Positions 25,240 through 34,311 of a stretch of 64,000 nucleotides of DNA are shown piece by piece. Numbering within the stretch: the stretch's first letter is position 1; each line of letters begins with the position of its first letter. The stretch lies in contig JAHDLO010000008.1 of NCBI GenBank assembly GCA_018432235.1, forward strand, positions 1 to 64,000, read 5' to 3'. The translations under genes and the position numbers were made by a program. The notes beneath the pieces are model-generated. The model was not told the origin of the DNA. It saw only the letters and a list, made by a program, of their open reading frames with translations, and searched no databases. The DNA is from Clostridiaceae bacterium (GTDB lineage: Bacteria; Bacillota; Clostridia; Peptostreptococcales; Natronincolaceae).

Positions 25240-25264
25240 AAAAGATGCGTATGCATCTTTTTTA
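25240..25264 (+). terminator. Terminator downstream of ypeB
   Basis: AAAAGATGC-GTAT-GCATCTTTT is a 9-bp perfect stem followed by more T residues. The alternating A and T runs make it potentially bidirectional. Confidence 0.8.
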
Positions 25265-25303
25265 TTACAAGTTCGTTTTATTTCCTATGTAATGGGGGGT
25301 TGT

Positions 25304-25405
25304 TAAGGGGGGTGTCCCCCTTATTAAAGTAAGGAGAGTACAGCGAAGCGTCCTAGAGAACGCATGGGTTCTCTGGAAAACAAACGTGGCGCAGCCACTT
25401 TTGTT
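25304..25405. repeat. Cluster of three hairpins, possibly a structured RNA or decayed small mobile element
   Basis: Hairpin one is TAAGGGGG-GTGT-CCCCCTTA (8 bp perfect, 25304-25323). Hairpin two is AGAGAAC/GTTCTCT (25355-25374). Hairpin three pairs AACAAA with TTTGTT and GTGGC with GCCAC around GCA (25379-25405). No protein is encoded and no known riboswitch class is recognised. Confidence 0.45.
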
Positions 25406-25620
25406 CTTATGTATTCAACGGAATAGGATACACTAAACAGTCTAAACCTAATGCTAAAGGAGAACATTAACAAAGGCTATGTTGAAATTTAGAGCTTTTA
25501 ATATTAAAGCATAAGCTTAACATTAACATCCCTTGGTTTTATTTACTGATGTTGAAGGAAATTTTTGTTGTCTATTGAATATATATTCATATCTATTTTT
25601 AAATGTGAGGAGGAGTAGGG

Positions 25621-26508
25621 ATGTTATTTACCACGTTTTTATTTAATGGAATAGAGAAGATAGGCGCTTTGAGAGAAGCCTCCGGTATGATTCTTGACCT
25701 TTCCAGTATTAAGGAGCTGGCTGAGATAAATTCGATCCTAGATTTGATAGGTGCAGGAGATTCAGCGCTGGAGGTCATAAAATACCATTTGGAAAATAAA
25801 ACCGATGCGGAATTTATACCTGTTGGAGAGGTACAGCTGCTGGCCCCTATACCAAGGCCGATAAGAGATATTATTTGCTTAGGGCTAAACTACAAGGATC
25901 ACGCAGAGGAATCTAAATCCTTTACCAAGGAAGAAAAGACCGTAATTGAGCATCCTATATACTTTAGTAAAATGGCAGCCTATATTATCGGCCCAGAGGG
26001 GGAGATAAAAAGCCATAGGGAAATCACTGAAGAGCTGGATTACGAGGTGGAGCTGGCGATTGTCATCGGCAAGGAGGGAACCAATATAACCATCGAGGAG
26101 GCAGAGGACTATATATTTGGCTATTCAATACTAAACGACTTGACTGCCAGAAACCTTCAAAAGAGACATAGTCAGTGGTTGAAGGGAAAAAGTCTAGATA
26201 CGCTAACGGCAATGGGGCCTTATATTGCATATAAAGGCATCATACCAATGCCTGTTAGTCTAAGCATAGAAAGCGCTATTAATGACGAGGTGAGGCAGAA
26301 ATCCAACACCAGTAAATTGATTTTTGACATACCCTATATTATCAGTGATTTATCCCGTGGCGTTACCCTCAAAAAAGGAGATATCATAGCTACAGGGACA
26401 CCTGCAGGCGTAGGTATGGGCTTTAATCCTCCAAAGTACTTGAAAAGCGGAGATAAGGTCCGCTGCAGTATAGAAAAAATTGGTACAATTACAAATTATG
26501 TGAAATAA
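25621..26508 (+). CDS. Fumarylacetoacetate hydrolase (FAH) family protein
   Basis: This 295-residue cytoplasmic enzyme has the FAH fold. The conserved core reads DIICLGLNYKDHAEES, with the metal-binding acidic residues in ELDYEVELAIVIGKEG, then GYSILNDLTARNLQ and KGDIIATGTPAGVGMG. Members hydrolyse or isomerise acylpyruvates and related 2-oxo acids (for example YcgM-type acylpyruvase, HpcE-type decarboxylase) or decarboxylate oxaloacetate. The N-terminal part is variable. A GAGGAG site precedes the ATG. It is monocistronic, so neighbours give no clue to the substrate. Confidence 0.9.
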   Translation: MLFTTFLFNGIEKIGALREASGMILDLSSIKELAEINSILDLIGAGDSALEVIKYHLENKTDAEFIPVGEVQLLAPIPRPIRDIICLGLNYKDHAEESKSFTKEEKTVIEHPIYFSKMAAYIIGPEGEIKSHREITEELDYEVELAIVIGKEGTNITIEEAEDYIFGYSILNDLTARNLQKRHSQWLKGKSLDTLTAMGPYIAYKGIIPMPVSLSIESAINDEVRQKSNTSKLIFDIPYIISDLSRGVTLKKGDIIATGTPAGVGMGFNPPKYLKSGDKVRCSIEKIGTITNYVK

Positions 26509-26511
26509 AGG

Positions 26512-26532
26512 AGCGTCCGTCGGACGCTTTTT
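26512..26532 (+). terminator. Terminator of the FAH gene
   Basis: AGCGTCC-GTC-GGACGCT is a 7-bp perfect stem followed by a T run. Confidence 0.85.
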
Positions 26533-26604
26533 CTATGGATGGCATGCGACTTCTTGTAACTGATTTCTGATAACTGCTTAAAATGTAGTAAAGGAGGAGA
26601 TGTT

Positions 26605-26970
26605 ATGGGGTTTTTAGATAAATTATCTTCATCAGTATCCGAAACAGCTAAGACACTCTCTAAAAGATCGGCGGATCTTGTTGAAATAAGCAAGCTAAAT
26701 TTAAGCATTCGTAAAAGAGAGGAGGATATTCAAGAGCTTTACGAGGCTCTGGGACAATATGTCCATGCAAGACTTAAGAAGCTGCAATATATCAATCGTG
26801 AGGATGTAGAGGAATATATAAGAAAAATTGAGACATTAGAGGCAGACATACAGGTCTTCGATAAAATGGTACTTAAAATGAGAAAAGTAAATTATTGTGA
26901 TAGATGCGATATAGAATTGGATGACGATGTCAAGTACTGTCCCCTTTGCGGTAAATACCTGAATAATTAA
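26605..26970 (+). CDS. Coiled-coil protein with C-terminal zinc ribbon
   Basis: This 121-residue protein has an amphipathic N-terminal helix (MGFLDKLSSSVSETAKTLSK), a coiled coil at about 30-92 and a zinc ribbon at the end (YCDRCDIELDDDVKYCPLCG, two CxxC pairs). Such small proteins are common in Clostridia and their function is unknown; a scaffold or adaptor role is likely. An AAAGGAGGAG site precedes the ATG. The stop lies just before the tandem Crp/Fnr palindromes that control the next gene. Confidence 0.75.
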   Translation: MGFLDKLSSSVSETAKTLSKRSADLVEISKLNLSIRKREEDIQELYEALGQYVHARLKKLQYINREDVEEYIRKIETLEADIQVFDKMVLKMRKVNYCDRCDIELDDDVKYCPLCGKYLNN

Positions 26971-26972
26971 AA

Positions 26973-27010
26973 TGTGATGTACTTCACAGTTATTTGTGAG
27001 AGTTATCACA
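26973..27010 (+). promoter_or_regulatory. Two perfect Crp/Fnr-type palindromes upstream of the ferredoxin-like gene
   Basis: TGTGA-TGTACT-TCACA (26973-26988) and TGTGA-GAGTTA-TCACA (26995-27010) each match TGTGA-N6-TCACA at all ten fixed positions. Their centres are 22 bp apart, about two helical turns, so two dimers would bind on the same face. They lie 60-97 bp before the start codon, suited to activation. Confidence 0.75.
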
Positions 27011-27069
27011 TATTATGTAAAGGAAAAGGATTAAAATATACTTAAGAAAAAATTAAGGAGATGAAGACT

Positions 27070-27870
27070 ATGGCGTTAAGAAAAATAATAGAGATAGATG
27101 AAGCAAAATGTAATGGCTGCGGTTTATGTGTACCTAACTGCGCAGAAGGCGCTATACAGATTATAGATGGTAAGGCAAAGCTTGTAGACGACATATATTG
27201 TGACGGTCTGGGGGCATGTCTGGGGCATTGTCCTGAGGGCGCATTAAATGTCATCGAAAGGGATGCTGCTGAGTTTGACGAGGAGGCTGTAATAGAGCTA
27301 TTGGCCAGCCAGGGAAGAACCTTTACGCCACAAGCACATCAGGAACCTGTTGTGGAGAAGGCACCTCAGCATCCACAGCATGATCACCATGGGCATCATG
27401 GCCACGGTGGCGGCTGTCCCGGCAGTAGAATGCTGCAGTTCGATAAGCCGGCTTCAGAGGGTAAAGGAGAGGCTGTAAGCAGCGGAGATATTGAAATAAA
27501 AATTAAGCCTCAGCTAAGACAATGGCCGGTACAATTGAAGCTGTTGCCAGTCAATGCCCCATATTTTAAGAATGCTGACTTACTTGTGACTGCAGATTGT
27601 GTACCCTTTACCTATCCCAACTATCATCTGGATTTATTAAAGGGCAAGGCATTGGCTGTGGGATGTCCAAAGCTGGATGATGTACAATTGTACACCGATA
27701 AGCTGACTCAAATTATTGCAGAAAACAACCTAAAATCTATAACCGTAGCTTATATGGAGGTACCCTGCTGCCAAGGCATTGTTATGGCGGTTGAAACAGC
27801 AGTAAAAAGGGCAAGCTCATCATTGAAAATAAACAAAGTAAAGCTAAGTCTACAGGGTGAAAAAATCTAA
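27070..27870 (+). CDS. Two-cluster ferredoxin-like protein with His-rich linker
   Basis: This 266-residue protein has an N-terminal ferredoxin domain with CNGCGLCVPNC (C14, C17, C20, C24) and a second cysteine group in YCDGLGACLGHC. A histidine-rich linker (about 100-116, HPQHDHHGHHGHGGGC) follows, then a C-terminal domain of about 140 residues with further cysteines in TADCVPF, VGCPKLDD and VPCCQGIV. Homologues occur widely in anaerobes as uncharacterised 4Fe-4S proteins. A role in electron transfer tied to redox or metal stress is inferred. The ATG is taken nine bases after AAGGAG; the earlier ATG abuts that site. Tandem Crp/Fnr palindromes precede it. Confidence 0.82.
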   Translation: MALRKIIEIDEAKCNGCGLCVPNCAEGAIQIIDGKAKLVDDIYCDGLGACLGHCPEGALNVIERDAAEFDEEAVIELLASQGRTFTPQAHQEPVVEKAPQHPQHDHHGHHGHGGGCPGSRMLQFDKPASEGKGEAVSSGDIEIKIKPQLRQWPVQLKLLPVNAPYFKNADLLVTADCVPFTYPNYHLDLLKGKALAVGCPKLDDVQLYTDKLTQIIAENNLKSITVAYMEVPCCQGIVMAVETAVKRASSSLKINKVKLSLQGEKI

Positions 27871-27883
27871 TTTAGAATACAAT

Positions 27884-27918
27884 AAAAAGCAATCCTAAAT
27901 AAATAGGGATTGCTTTTT
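27884..27918 (+). terminator. Terminator of the ferredoxin-like gene
   Basis: AAAAAGCAATCC and GGATTGCTTTTT form a 12-bp perfect stem around an 11-base loop. Confidence 0.9.
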
Positions 27919-27938
27919 AATAGTTTAAAGGGGATAAT

Positions 27939-28003
27939 CTGTCATTCTGAGTTTGCGAAGTATCTAATTTGAAAATACATGCTTCGATAACTCAGTATGA
28001 CAG
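27939..28003. repeat. Imperfect 65-bp inverted repeat (REP/MITE-like)
   Basis: CTGTCATTCTGAGTTTGCGA at the left end and TCGATAACTCAGTATGACAG at the right end are imperfect reverse complements, and the GAAGTAT/ATACATGC core continues the pairing. The GTCATTCTGAG...CGAAG motif is of a kind often dispersed in bacterial genomes. Only one copy is seen here. Confidence 0.7.
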
Positions 28004-28079
28004 ACCAATTGAAATTGTTAACGACTATTTTAACTATAAGCCATTCGTTATTCACTTTACAGGATTAACTGCGCTTTCT

Positions 28080-28661
28080 TTATTGTCCATAATTCTTAAG
28101 AACAGGTGTGTCCCGCATATCTATAGTAATACCCTTATTAATGATATTATCAACCTGATCTCTCTCATAGGTGCATTTTGAGAAGGCGATTTGACATTGT
28201 ATGGTATTTTTGCAGGTGGCACATGCAACCCGTTCAATTTTGGGACGCTGCTTTTTTGATAGATTTATCAGATATATATATTCCGCCTTGTTTTTATTCG
28301 TTTCCAAAATGTAAGGTTTAACTGCCTTTAAATAATGGCTTTTAACCAGCTTGAGAGCTTTTTTTCTGTCTTTAAGACGTATAAAGGATAGCTGATATTC
28401 AGTTCCTATTATCTGACCCAGAATTGTAGGGGTTTTTATCTCAAGCTTTAATTCCTCATAGGGAATATCAAGATAATCCATCTTAGCAATGATTCTGCCG
28501 CTGATTTTTATGGGGAAAAGATTGTCAAGGTCATAGGCCTCTTCTGCAGTTAACGCAAAGTACTTATTAAATTTTTCGTTCTCAAGATATCTTATCAAAA
28601 GGTAAATTGCTAAAATCACTAAAGCACCAGCTAAAATCAATAAGTATGTCTCTGTATTCAT
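28080..28661 (-). CDS. Membrane-anchored protein with C-terminal cysteine cluster, unknown function
   Basis: This 193-residue protein has one N-terminal membrane helix (about 5-24), a charged cytoplasmic or extracellular body, and a late group of four cysteines, CATCKNTIQC followed by KC a few residues on, which could bind zinc or an iron-sulfur cluster. An AGGAGGAT site precedes the ATG. No family is recognised. The gene runs against its neighbours and is monocistronic. Confidence 0.75.
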   Translation of the reverse strand: MNTETYLLILAGALVILAIYLLIRYLENEKFNKYFALTAEEAYDLDNLFPIKISGRIIAKMDYLDIPYEELKLEIKTPTILGQIIGTEYQLSFIRLKDRKKALKLVKSHYLKAVKPYILETNKNKAEYIYLINLSKKQRPKIERVACATCKNTIQCQIAFSKCTYERDQVDNIINKGITIDMRDTPVLKNYGQ

Positions 28662-29078
28662 AGCCTCATCCTCCTATATACATTTTAACATTGTATATTC
28701 AATAATTTTACTGGTGAAATTTAGATGGTTAAAACTGTCTATAAATACTTATAGTAGTAATTTTATGATTGATGGAATTGGATACTATGGATAAACAGTT
28801 ATTTACAAAGTCAAAGGGTTCCTCCTTAGTGATCCGTGATGTAATTTACTGAATGCCCAGCTAAAAGAATATCCCAAAGCTAGCGGGGTAAACTAGGAAA
28901 AAAGAATAACCGGGGGAAGCAGAAAATAGGAGCATCTTAATGCCTAATAATAGCTTGTATAAGGAGGTAAAATCAAGTATAAGTCTATAAACGAGTATTT
29001 GTTAAATAGAGGAGCATTTGGTAAAATAATAGATAGTAAAGTAAAAATTGCCAGTTAAGGCTAAAGGGGAATGGTATT
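28662..29078. other. 417-bp divergent region between the unknown gene and pgi
   Basis: The stretch 28830-28960 has G-rich and C-rich patches (CTAGCGGGGTAAACTAG, CCGGGGGAAGC) that could fold, and a tiny frame at about 28940 (MPNNSLYKEV) with AGGAG upstream. No known riboswitch class fits. Nothing else is recognised. Confidence 0.4.
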
Positions 29079-30422
29079 ATGAGTATAAAATTTGACTACT
29101 CAAGAGCTTTGAGCTTTGTATCTGAAGAGGAATTGATAGCCTATCAGCCTTTTATAGATACGGTACATAGGCTAATGGAGGAAAAAACAGGCTTAGGAAA
29201 GGAATACTTAGGTTGGCTTGACCTGCCGTCTGAAATTGATCAGCAGCAATTGGAGGCTATAAAGGGGGCGGCTGAAAAGATAAGAAACGACTCCCAGGTA
29301 TTAATTGTAGTCGGCATAGGAGGCTCATATATAGGCTCAAGGGCGGCTATAGAGATGCTGATCCCTTATTATTACAATCAACAGGCCGATAAAGGCCAGC
29401 CCGAAATCTATTATGCTGGTCAGAATATTAGTGGAAGATATATTAAGGATTTATTGAAGCTGGTGGAGGGAAGGGACCTTTCGATTAATGTTATATCAAA
29501 ATCCGGTACGACAACAGAGCCTGCAATCGCCTTTAGAATATTAAAGGAATATATGGAAAAGAAATATGGCAAGGAGGAGGCCGCCAGGAGAATATATGCC
29601 ACCACTGATGCAAAATCAGGAGCCTTAAGAAGGCTGGCTGAGGAGGAGGGATATCAAACCTTTGTAATACCAGACGATGTTGGTGGCAGGTTTTCAGTGC
29701 TGACACCGGTGGGTCTTTTACCAATTGCTGCAGCAGGAATAGATATTGACTTAATTCTGAAGGGGGCAAAGCAGGCTTCAATAGAGTACAAAAATGCAAA
29801 TATCCTTGAAAACCAATGCTATCAATATGCAGCTATACGAAACATTATGTATGGCAAGGGGAAGACTATAGAGCTTCTTGCAAATTATGAGCCCGCCCTT
29901 ACGCTTATGGGGGAATGGTGGAAGCAGCTCTTTGGTGAAAGTGAAGGGAAGAACCAAAAAGGAATATTCCCTGCAACTGTGAATTTCTCTACAGACCTCC
30001 ATTCAATGGGGCAATACATACAGCAAGGCTTACGTAATATATTTGAAACGGTGCTCTTTGTTGATGAGAATAATTCCGACGATATCGTTATAAACAGAGA
30101 GGATAAGGACTTAGACGGTCTAAATTATTTAGCCGGAAAAACCGTCGACTATGTCAATCGGATGGCCTTTGAGGGTACAATAATGGCCCATAACGATGGT
30201 GGTGTACCTAATTTTGTAATCAATATTCCCGAATTAAACCCATATTACTTCGGATATCTCGTCTATTTCTTTGAGAAGGCCTGCGGCATCAGCGGCTATC
30301 TCTTGGGGGTTAATCCCTTCAACCAGCCGGGTGTAGAGGATTATAAACGAAATATGTTCGCTTTGCTTGGAAAGGAAGGCTATGATGCCCAAAGGGAGGC
30401 GCTTTTAAGAAGGCTAAAATAG
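29079..30422 (+). CDS. pgi: Glucose-6-phosphate isomerase
   Basis: This 447-residue cytoplasmic enzyme interconverts glucose 6-phosphate and fructose 6-phosphate. It carries [18 protein letters not shown], the phosphate-binding [15 protein letters not shown], the first PGI signature [19 protein letters not shown], and later [20 protein letters not shown] and [11 protein letters not shown]. The length of about 450 matches the compact Firmicutes form. An AAGGGG site lies upstream of the ATG. It is monocistronic, following a long leader region. It could serve the sugar imported by the xyl-type system as well as general glycolysis. Confidence 0.96.
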   Translation: MSIKFDYSRALSFVSEEELIAYQPFIDTVHRLMEEKTGLGKEYLGWLDLPSEIDQQQLEAIKGAAEKIRNDSQVLIVVGIGGSYIGSRAAIEMLIPYYYNQQADKGQPEIYYAGQNISGRYIKDLLKLVEGRDLSINVISKSGTTTEPAIAFRILKEYMEKKYGKEEAARRIYATTDAKSGALRRLAEEEGYQTFVIPDDVGGRFSVLTPVGLLPIAAAGIDIDLILKGAKQASIEYKNANILENQCYQYAAIRNIMYGKGKTIELLANYEPALTLMGEWWKQLFGESEGKNQKGIFPATVNFSTDLHSMGQYIQQGLRNIFETVLFVDENNSDDIVINREDKDLDGLNYLAGKTVDYVNRMAFEGTIMAHNDGGVPNFVINIPELNPYYFGYLVYFFEKACGISGYLLGVNPFNQPGVEDYKRNMFALLGKEGYDAQREALLRRLK

Positions 30423-30598
30423 GTGAAATATTATATCATAAGTATTAATATAGTAAACATGTTAACAGAATAAAATTAAATATTTCAAGCATTATAAATA
30501 AGGAGTCTGCATTTTTGCAGGCTTCAACTATTTTATTATACTATGTATAAATATTGTGCTAAAATAATAATTATTAAGCTTTAGAGGTGATGAATACC

Positions 30599-31447
30599 AT
30601 GACTAACAATGAGAACATGCCTATCGGGGTCTTCGACTCCGGAGTAGGAGGTATCAGTGTTCTGGCTGATTTGATTAAGCAAATGCCTATGGAGAAATAT
30701 ATATATTTTGGCGATTCAAAAAATGCACCTTATGGCACCAGAAGCCTTGAAGAGGTAAGGACATTGTCCATTAGGGTTGCCGATAGCCTGATAGCAGACG
30801 GCATAAAGGCTTTGGTGGTGGCCTGCAATACTGCCACCAGTGGCGCTATAGCAGAGCTAAGGGAGGTGCTGGATATACCTGTAGTAGGTATGGAACCCGC
30901 TGTCAAGCCAGCTATTGAAAGGCCCCATGCCGGTAAAGTGGCGGTCATGGCAACGCCATTCACTTTAAGGGAAAAGAAGTTCAATACCCTGATTTCAAAA
31001 TGGGCAGAGGCCAACGAAATTATTAAGCTGCCATGTCCCGGTCTAGTGGAAATAATTGAAGCCTATGGTGGCAGAGGGCAGGAGCTGAGGGAGTATCTGG
31101 CGACGCTTTTTCAACAGGTGAATTTAAATGAAATAAGCAGCATTGTATTGGGCTGTACCCATTATATCTTTATAAAGGCGCTTATTACAGAAATTGTAGG
31201 TAGTAGTATAAGCCTGGTGGATGGAAATAGCGGCACCGTAAATCAGGTACAAAGGCTTTTAAGAGCAGATAACCTACTAGTTAACAAACCCTATGAGGTA
31301 GCTCCTATTACAGAGGTTAGGATGATAAACTCCAGTGGAAGGGAGGAGCTAATAAGCCTCAGTAAACTATTGCTGGAGGAAAGGCTGAAGGAGCTGGGCT
31401 GGATTGGTATAATAAAGTATATTGATGATTGTCACAAAATGTATTAA
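30599..31447 (+). CDS. murI: Glutamate racemase
   Basis: This 282-residue enzyme makes D-glutamate for peptidoglycan. It shows IGVFDSGVGGISVL, GDSKNAPYGTRS, the first catalytic cysteine in VVACNTATS (C76) and the second in VLGCTHY (C186). The ATG at 30599 is taken because AGAGG lies eleven bases upstream; in-frame GTG and ATG codons at 30587 and 30590 overlap or abut that site. It is monocistronic between pgi and an EamA transporter. The C-terminal 30 residues are longer than in some homologues but unremarkable. Confidence 0.95.
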   Translation: MTNNENMPIGVFDSGVGGISVLADLIKQMPMEKYIYFGDSKNAPYGTRSLEEVRTLSIRVADSLIADGIKALVVACNTATSGAIAELREVLDIPVVGMEPAVKPAIERPHAGKVAVMATPFTLREKKFNTLISKWAEANEIIKLPCPGLVEIIEAYGGRGQELREYLATLFQQVNLNEISSIVLGCTHYIFIKALITEIVGSSISLVDGNSGTVNQVQRLLRADNLLVNKPYEVAPITEVRMINSSGREELISLSKLLLEERLKELGWIGIIKYIDDCHKMY

Positions 31448-31659
31448 CATAGAAGTCTAGCTAGTACATCGTCGCAATTAGAATATTAGTGGTCCATGGT
31501 TAATTTCCATATAGCTTCCTTGGCGTCAGTCGCAATATTGAAGGATATTCCTTCCTCGTTATATGAAAATTTTCCTCAGGCTATAACCAAAGTTTTAACT
31601 ACGACCAGCTACTAGTCACCTTCTACGCAAAATCATATAAGAAGGAGATAACGATCCAA

Positions 31660-32604
31660 ATGGAAGAATGCCAAGAAAATCAGGATAAAAGCAGTAATTT
31701 TAAAATAATCGCCCTTATGACTATGTCTACAGTTTTTTGGGCAGGGGCCTTTATAGCTGGGAAGGTTACGACAGTCGAGTTTCCTCCCTTTGCCTTGACC
31801 TTTTTACGTTTTTTCTTCGCCTCCATATTTATTTTTATCACTATGATGAAATTCGAAAAAAAGGACTGGCGGCTTAAAAGAGAAGATCTACCGGTGATGA
31901 TTTTTCTTGGGCTGGTGGGAATGGTGGGATATCATGTCCTGTTCTTTATTGCCCTAAAGTACACTACTGCAGTTAATGCATCAATGATTGCAGCGACAAA
32001 TCCGCTTATGACTACGATTTTGGCGGCCCTTTTTCTCAACGAAAGACTGGGTATGGCCAGAGTAGCCACGATCTTTGTTGCATTAACTGGAGTGGTACTA
32101 ACAATAACCAGGGGCGATATTTCTGTAATCAAAAGCTTCAGCATCAACAGAGGCGATTTGATTATGCTGGCGGCTGTAGCCTGTTGGGCAACCTATGCCA
32201 TAGTTAGCCGCAGGGTAATGTCTAAATATTCACCATTGATATTGACCACCTATAGCTTTTTGCTCTGCAGCTTATTTACTCTGCCCTTTGCCATAATGGA
32301 AAAGCCATGGGTGTTTATACCAGCCACTAGCATTAAGGGCTGGATAGGAGTGCTGTATATGTCTATTTTTCCATCATTTATAGGATATCTGGTTCAGCAG
32401 ACGTCAATTAAAGAGCTGGGACCCAGTAAAACCTCTATATTTATCAATTTAGTTCCTGTATTTTCAATGGTGCTTTCTGTTGTTTTGTTAAAGGAAAGGG
32501 TAACGGCAATTACTATTCTAAGTGCTGCATTGATAGTGCTGGGTGTATATTTAACTAATAGACTTAAGACGAGGGATGTAAAGGTAGTATTAGAAAGAGG
32601 GTGA
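31660..32604 (+). CDS. DMT-superfamily transporter (EamA type)
   Basis: This 314-residue membrane protein has ten predicted helices in two EamA repeats. Repeat one includes FWAGAFIAGK, FLRFFFASIFIF and NASMIAATNPLMTTILAALFLNERL. Repeat two includes ACWATYAIVSRR, GPSKTSIFINLVPVFSMVLSVVLLKERV and a final helix ending TNRLK. Members export amino acids, metabolites or drugs; the substrate is unknown. An AAGGAGA site precedes the ATG. It ends five bases before the lytS-like gene, so it may be co-transcribed with the two-component system. Confidence 0.9.
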   Translation: MEECQENQDKSSNFKIIALMTMSTVFWAGAFIAGKVTTVEFPPFALTFLRFFFASIFIFITMMKFEKKDWRLKREDLPVMIFLGLVGMVGYHVLFFIALKYTTAVNASMIAATNPLMTTILAALFLNERLGMARVATIFVALTGVVLTITRGDISVIKSFSINRGDLIMLAAVACWATYAIVSRRVMSKYSPLILTTYSFLLCSLFTLPFAIMEKPWVFIPATSIKGWIGVLYMSIFPSFIGYLVQQTSIKELGPSKTSIFINLVPVFSMVLSVVLLKERVTAITILSAALIVLGVYLTNRLKTRDVKVVLERG

Positions 32605-32608
32605 AGCC

Positions 32609-34297
32609 ATGATTATCGCAGAAATGATTTTGGCATTAATCAACAAGCTGGGCATTATTATAATTTTAGCAATAGGAATATCCAGAATTGGAATCTTCAA
32701 AAAGGTAATAACAAAAAAGGAGATTACCCTTACGGATAAAATATTTCTATCAATCGTTTTTGGTGCAATTGGTATTATGGGAACCTACTCCAGTGTACCG
32801 ATTTATGGCGCCTTGGCTAATACGAGGGTGGTAGGAGTTATGGTGGGCTCCCTGCTGGGGGGGCCTTTGGTTGGCGTTATTGCAGGGCTTATAGCAGGTG
32901 GGCATAGGTATTTAATTGATATTGGCGGCTTTACTGCGCTTTCCTGCGGGATTTCCACTATAGTTGAGGGCCTAATAGGTGGCTATGCCTATTATCATAT
33001 CAAGAATAAGTCCAATAAATGGCAGTATGCCTTTTTCATAGGGGTATTTGCTGAGATAGCTCAGATGATTATCATATTAGCTTTAGCCCGTCCCTTCCAG
33101 GATGCTTTAAATCTGGTAAAGATCATATTATTGCCGATGGTGCTGGTCAATTCCTTGGGTATCGCTATTTTTATTGGTATAATTGAGAATATTTACTCCG
33201 AGTACGAGAGGATAGCCGCTGGACAGGCAAATAAGGCATTGAAAATTGCCAATTTGACATTACCGCATCTAAGAAAGGGCTTAAATTATGAGGTGGCACA
33301 AAAGGTTGTGGATATCATATATGCCACTGTTGATGTCGCCGCCATTGCCATAACCGACAGTAAAGAAATTCTTGCTCATAGAGGTGTCGGTGAGGATCAT
33401 CATCGAGCCGGCTTTGAGATACAAACGGAGATTACCAAAAGGGTGATTCAAACCGGGAAGCATACGATAATCAATAGTAAGAAGGACATTCAATGTATAG
33501 ACGAGAAATGCAGCCTCAGGTCTGCCATTGTAGTGCCCTTGAAGGAGCACGAAACTGTGGTAGGAACCTTGAAGCTCTATAAAAAGGATGAGAACAGTAT
33601 TACCTCAGTGGATGTGGAGCTGGCACTGGGCCTTGCCCAGCTGTTTTCAACCCAGATTGAACTTAGCAAGCTGGATTATCAGAAGAAGCTTTTAGTAGAG
33701 GCAGAGCTTAAAACGCTACAGGCTCAGATCAATCCCCATTTCCTGTTTAACGCAATAAATACCATTATATCCTTTATGACCTTTGATGTTGAAAAATCCA
33801 AGACTCTCTTGATTTCATTGGCAGATTTATTCAGAAAGAGTCTAAGAAATAATCAGGAGCTTGTGGATATAAAAACCGAGCTGGAGCATATCGCCTCTTA
33901 TTTGGAGATTGAAAAGGCCAGATTTGGTGATAAGCTTCATGTTAACTATGAGCTTCAGGAGGATCTTGCCTTTAAATTTCCGCCATTAATTCTTCAACCC
34001 ATAGTTGAGAATGCCGTTATTCATGGCATACTGCCCAAAAAGCAAGGTGGATCAGTAACTATACGCTCCAGTAAGGCAGATAAGGACGTACTGCTGGAGG
34101 TTATAGATGATGGTGTAGGTATAGATTTAATTACGATGGATAAGCTTATGGTGGAGGATGCCGATGCTAAATCCGTTGGGCTTCAAAATGTGAATAAAAG
34201 ACTAATAAATCTTTACGGTGAGGATTATAGATTAAATATTACCAGCGATACCAGTAGGGGAACGAGGGTACAAATAAAAATTCCATGTCATGCGTAG
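32609..34297 (+). CDS. LytS/BtsS-type sensor histidine kinase
   Basis: This 562-residue kinase has a 5TM-LYT sensor region in the first 200 residues (six or so helices with GSLLGGPLVGVIAGLIAGGHR and GGFTALSCG), a GAF domain at about 215-350, the His_kinase domain with phosphorylated H377 in AQINPHFLFNAINT, and an ATPase with PIVENAVIHG and VIDDGVGI. In E. coli BtsS and Bacillus LytS the same sensor type responds to external pyruvate. The response regulator gene starts 15 bp past this stop, and a CstA carrier gene follows, which supports carbon-metabolite sensing rather than autolysis control. Confidence 0.92.
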   Translation: MIIAEMILALINKLGIIIILAIGISRIGIFKKVITKKEITLTDKIFLSIVFGAIGIMGTYSSVPIYGALANTRVVGVMVGSLLGGPLVGVIAGLIAGGHRYLIDIGGFTALSCGISTIVEGLIGGYAYYHIKNKSNKWQYAFFIGVFAEIAQMIIILALARPFQDALNLVKIILLPMVLVNSLGIAIFIGIIENIYSEYERIAAGQANKALKIANLTLPHLRKGLNYEVAQKVVDIIYATVDVAAIAITDSKEILAHRGVGEDHHRAGFEIQTEITKRVIQTGKHTIINSKKDIQCIDEKCSLRSAIVVPLKEHETVVGTLKLYKKDENSITSVDVELALGLAQLFSTQIELSKLDYQKKLLVEAELKTLQAQINPHFLFNAINTIISFMTFDVEKSKTLLISLADLFRKSLRNNQELVDIKTELEHIASYLEIEKARFGDKLHVNYELQEDLAFKFPPLILQPIVENAVIHGILPKKQGGSVTIRSSKADKDVLLEVIDDGVGIDLITMDKLMVEDADAKSVGLQNVNKRLINLYGEDYRLNITSDTSRGTRVQIKIPCHA

Positions 34298-34311
34298 GAG
34301 GCGTGAGTCCT

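Larger units (their letters stand above)
25098..25620. other. 523-bp intergenic region with several hairpins
   Basis: No ORF is credible. It contains an imperfect long-range inverted repeat (AGAAGAAGGC near 25118 against GGCTTCTTCT near 25161), a terminator at 25240, and three consecutive hairpins at 25304-25405 described separately. The stretch from 25406 to the FAH gene shows nothing recognised. Confidence 0.55.

Noticed and set aside
27969..28181. 70-codon plus-strand frame
   Set aside because: It overlaps the inverted repeat and the minus-strand gene, and has no binding site.
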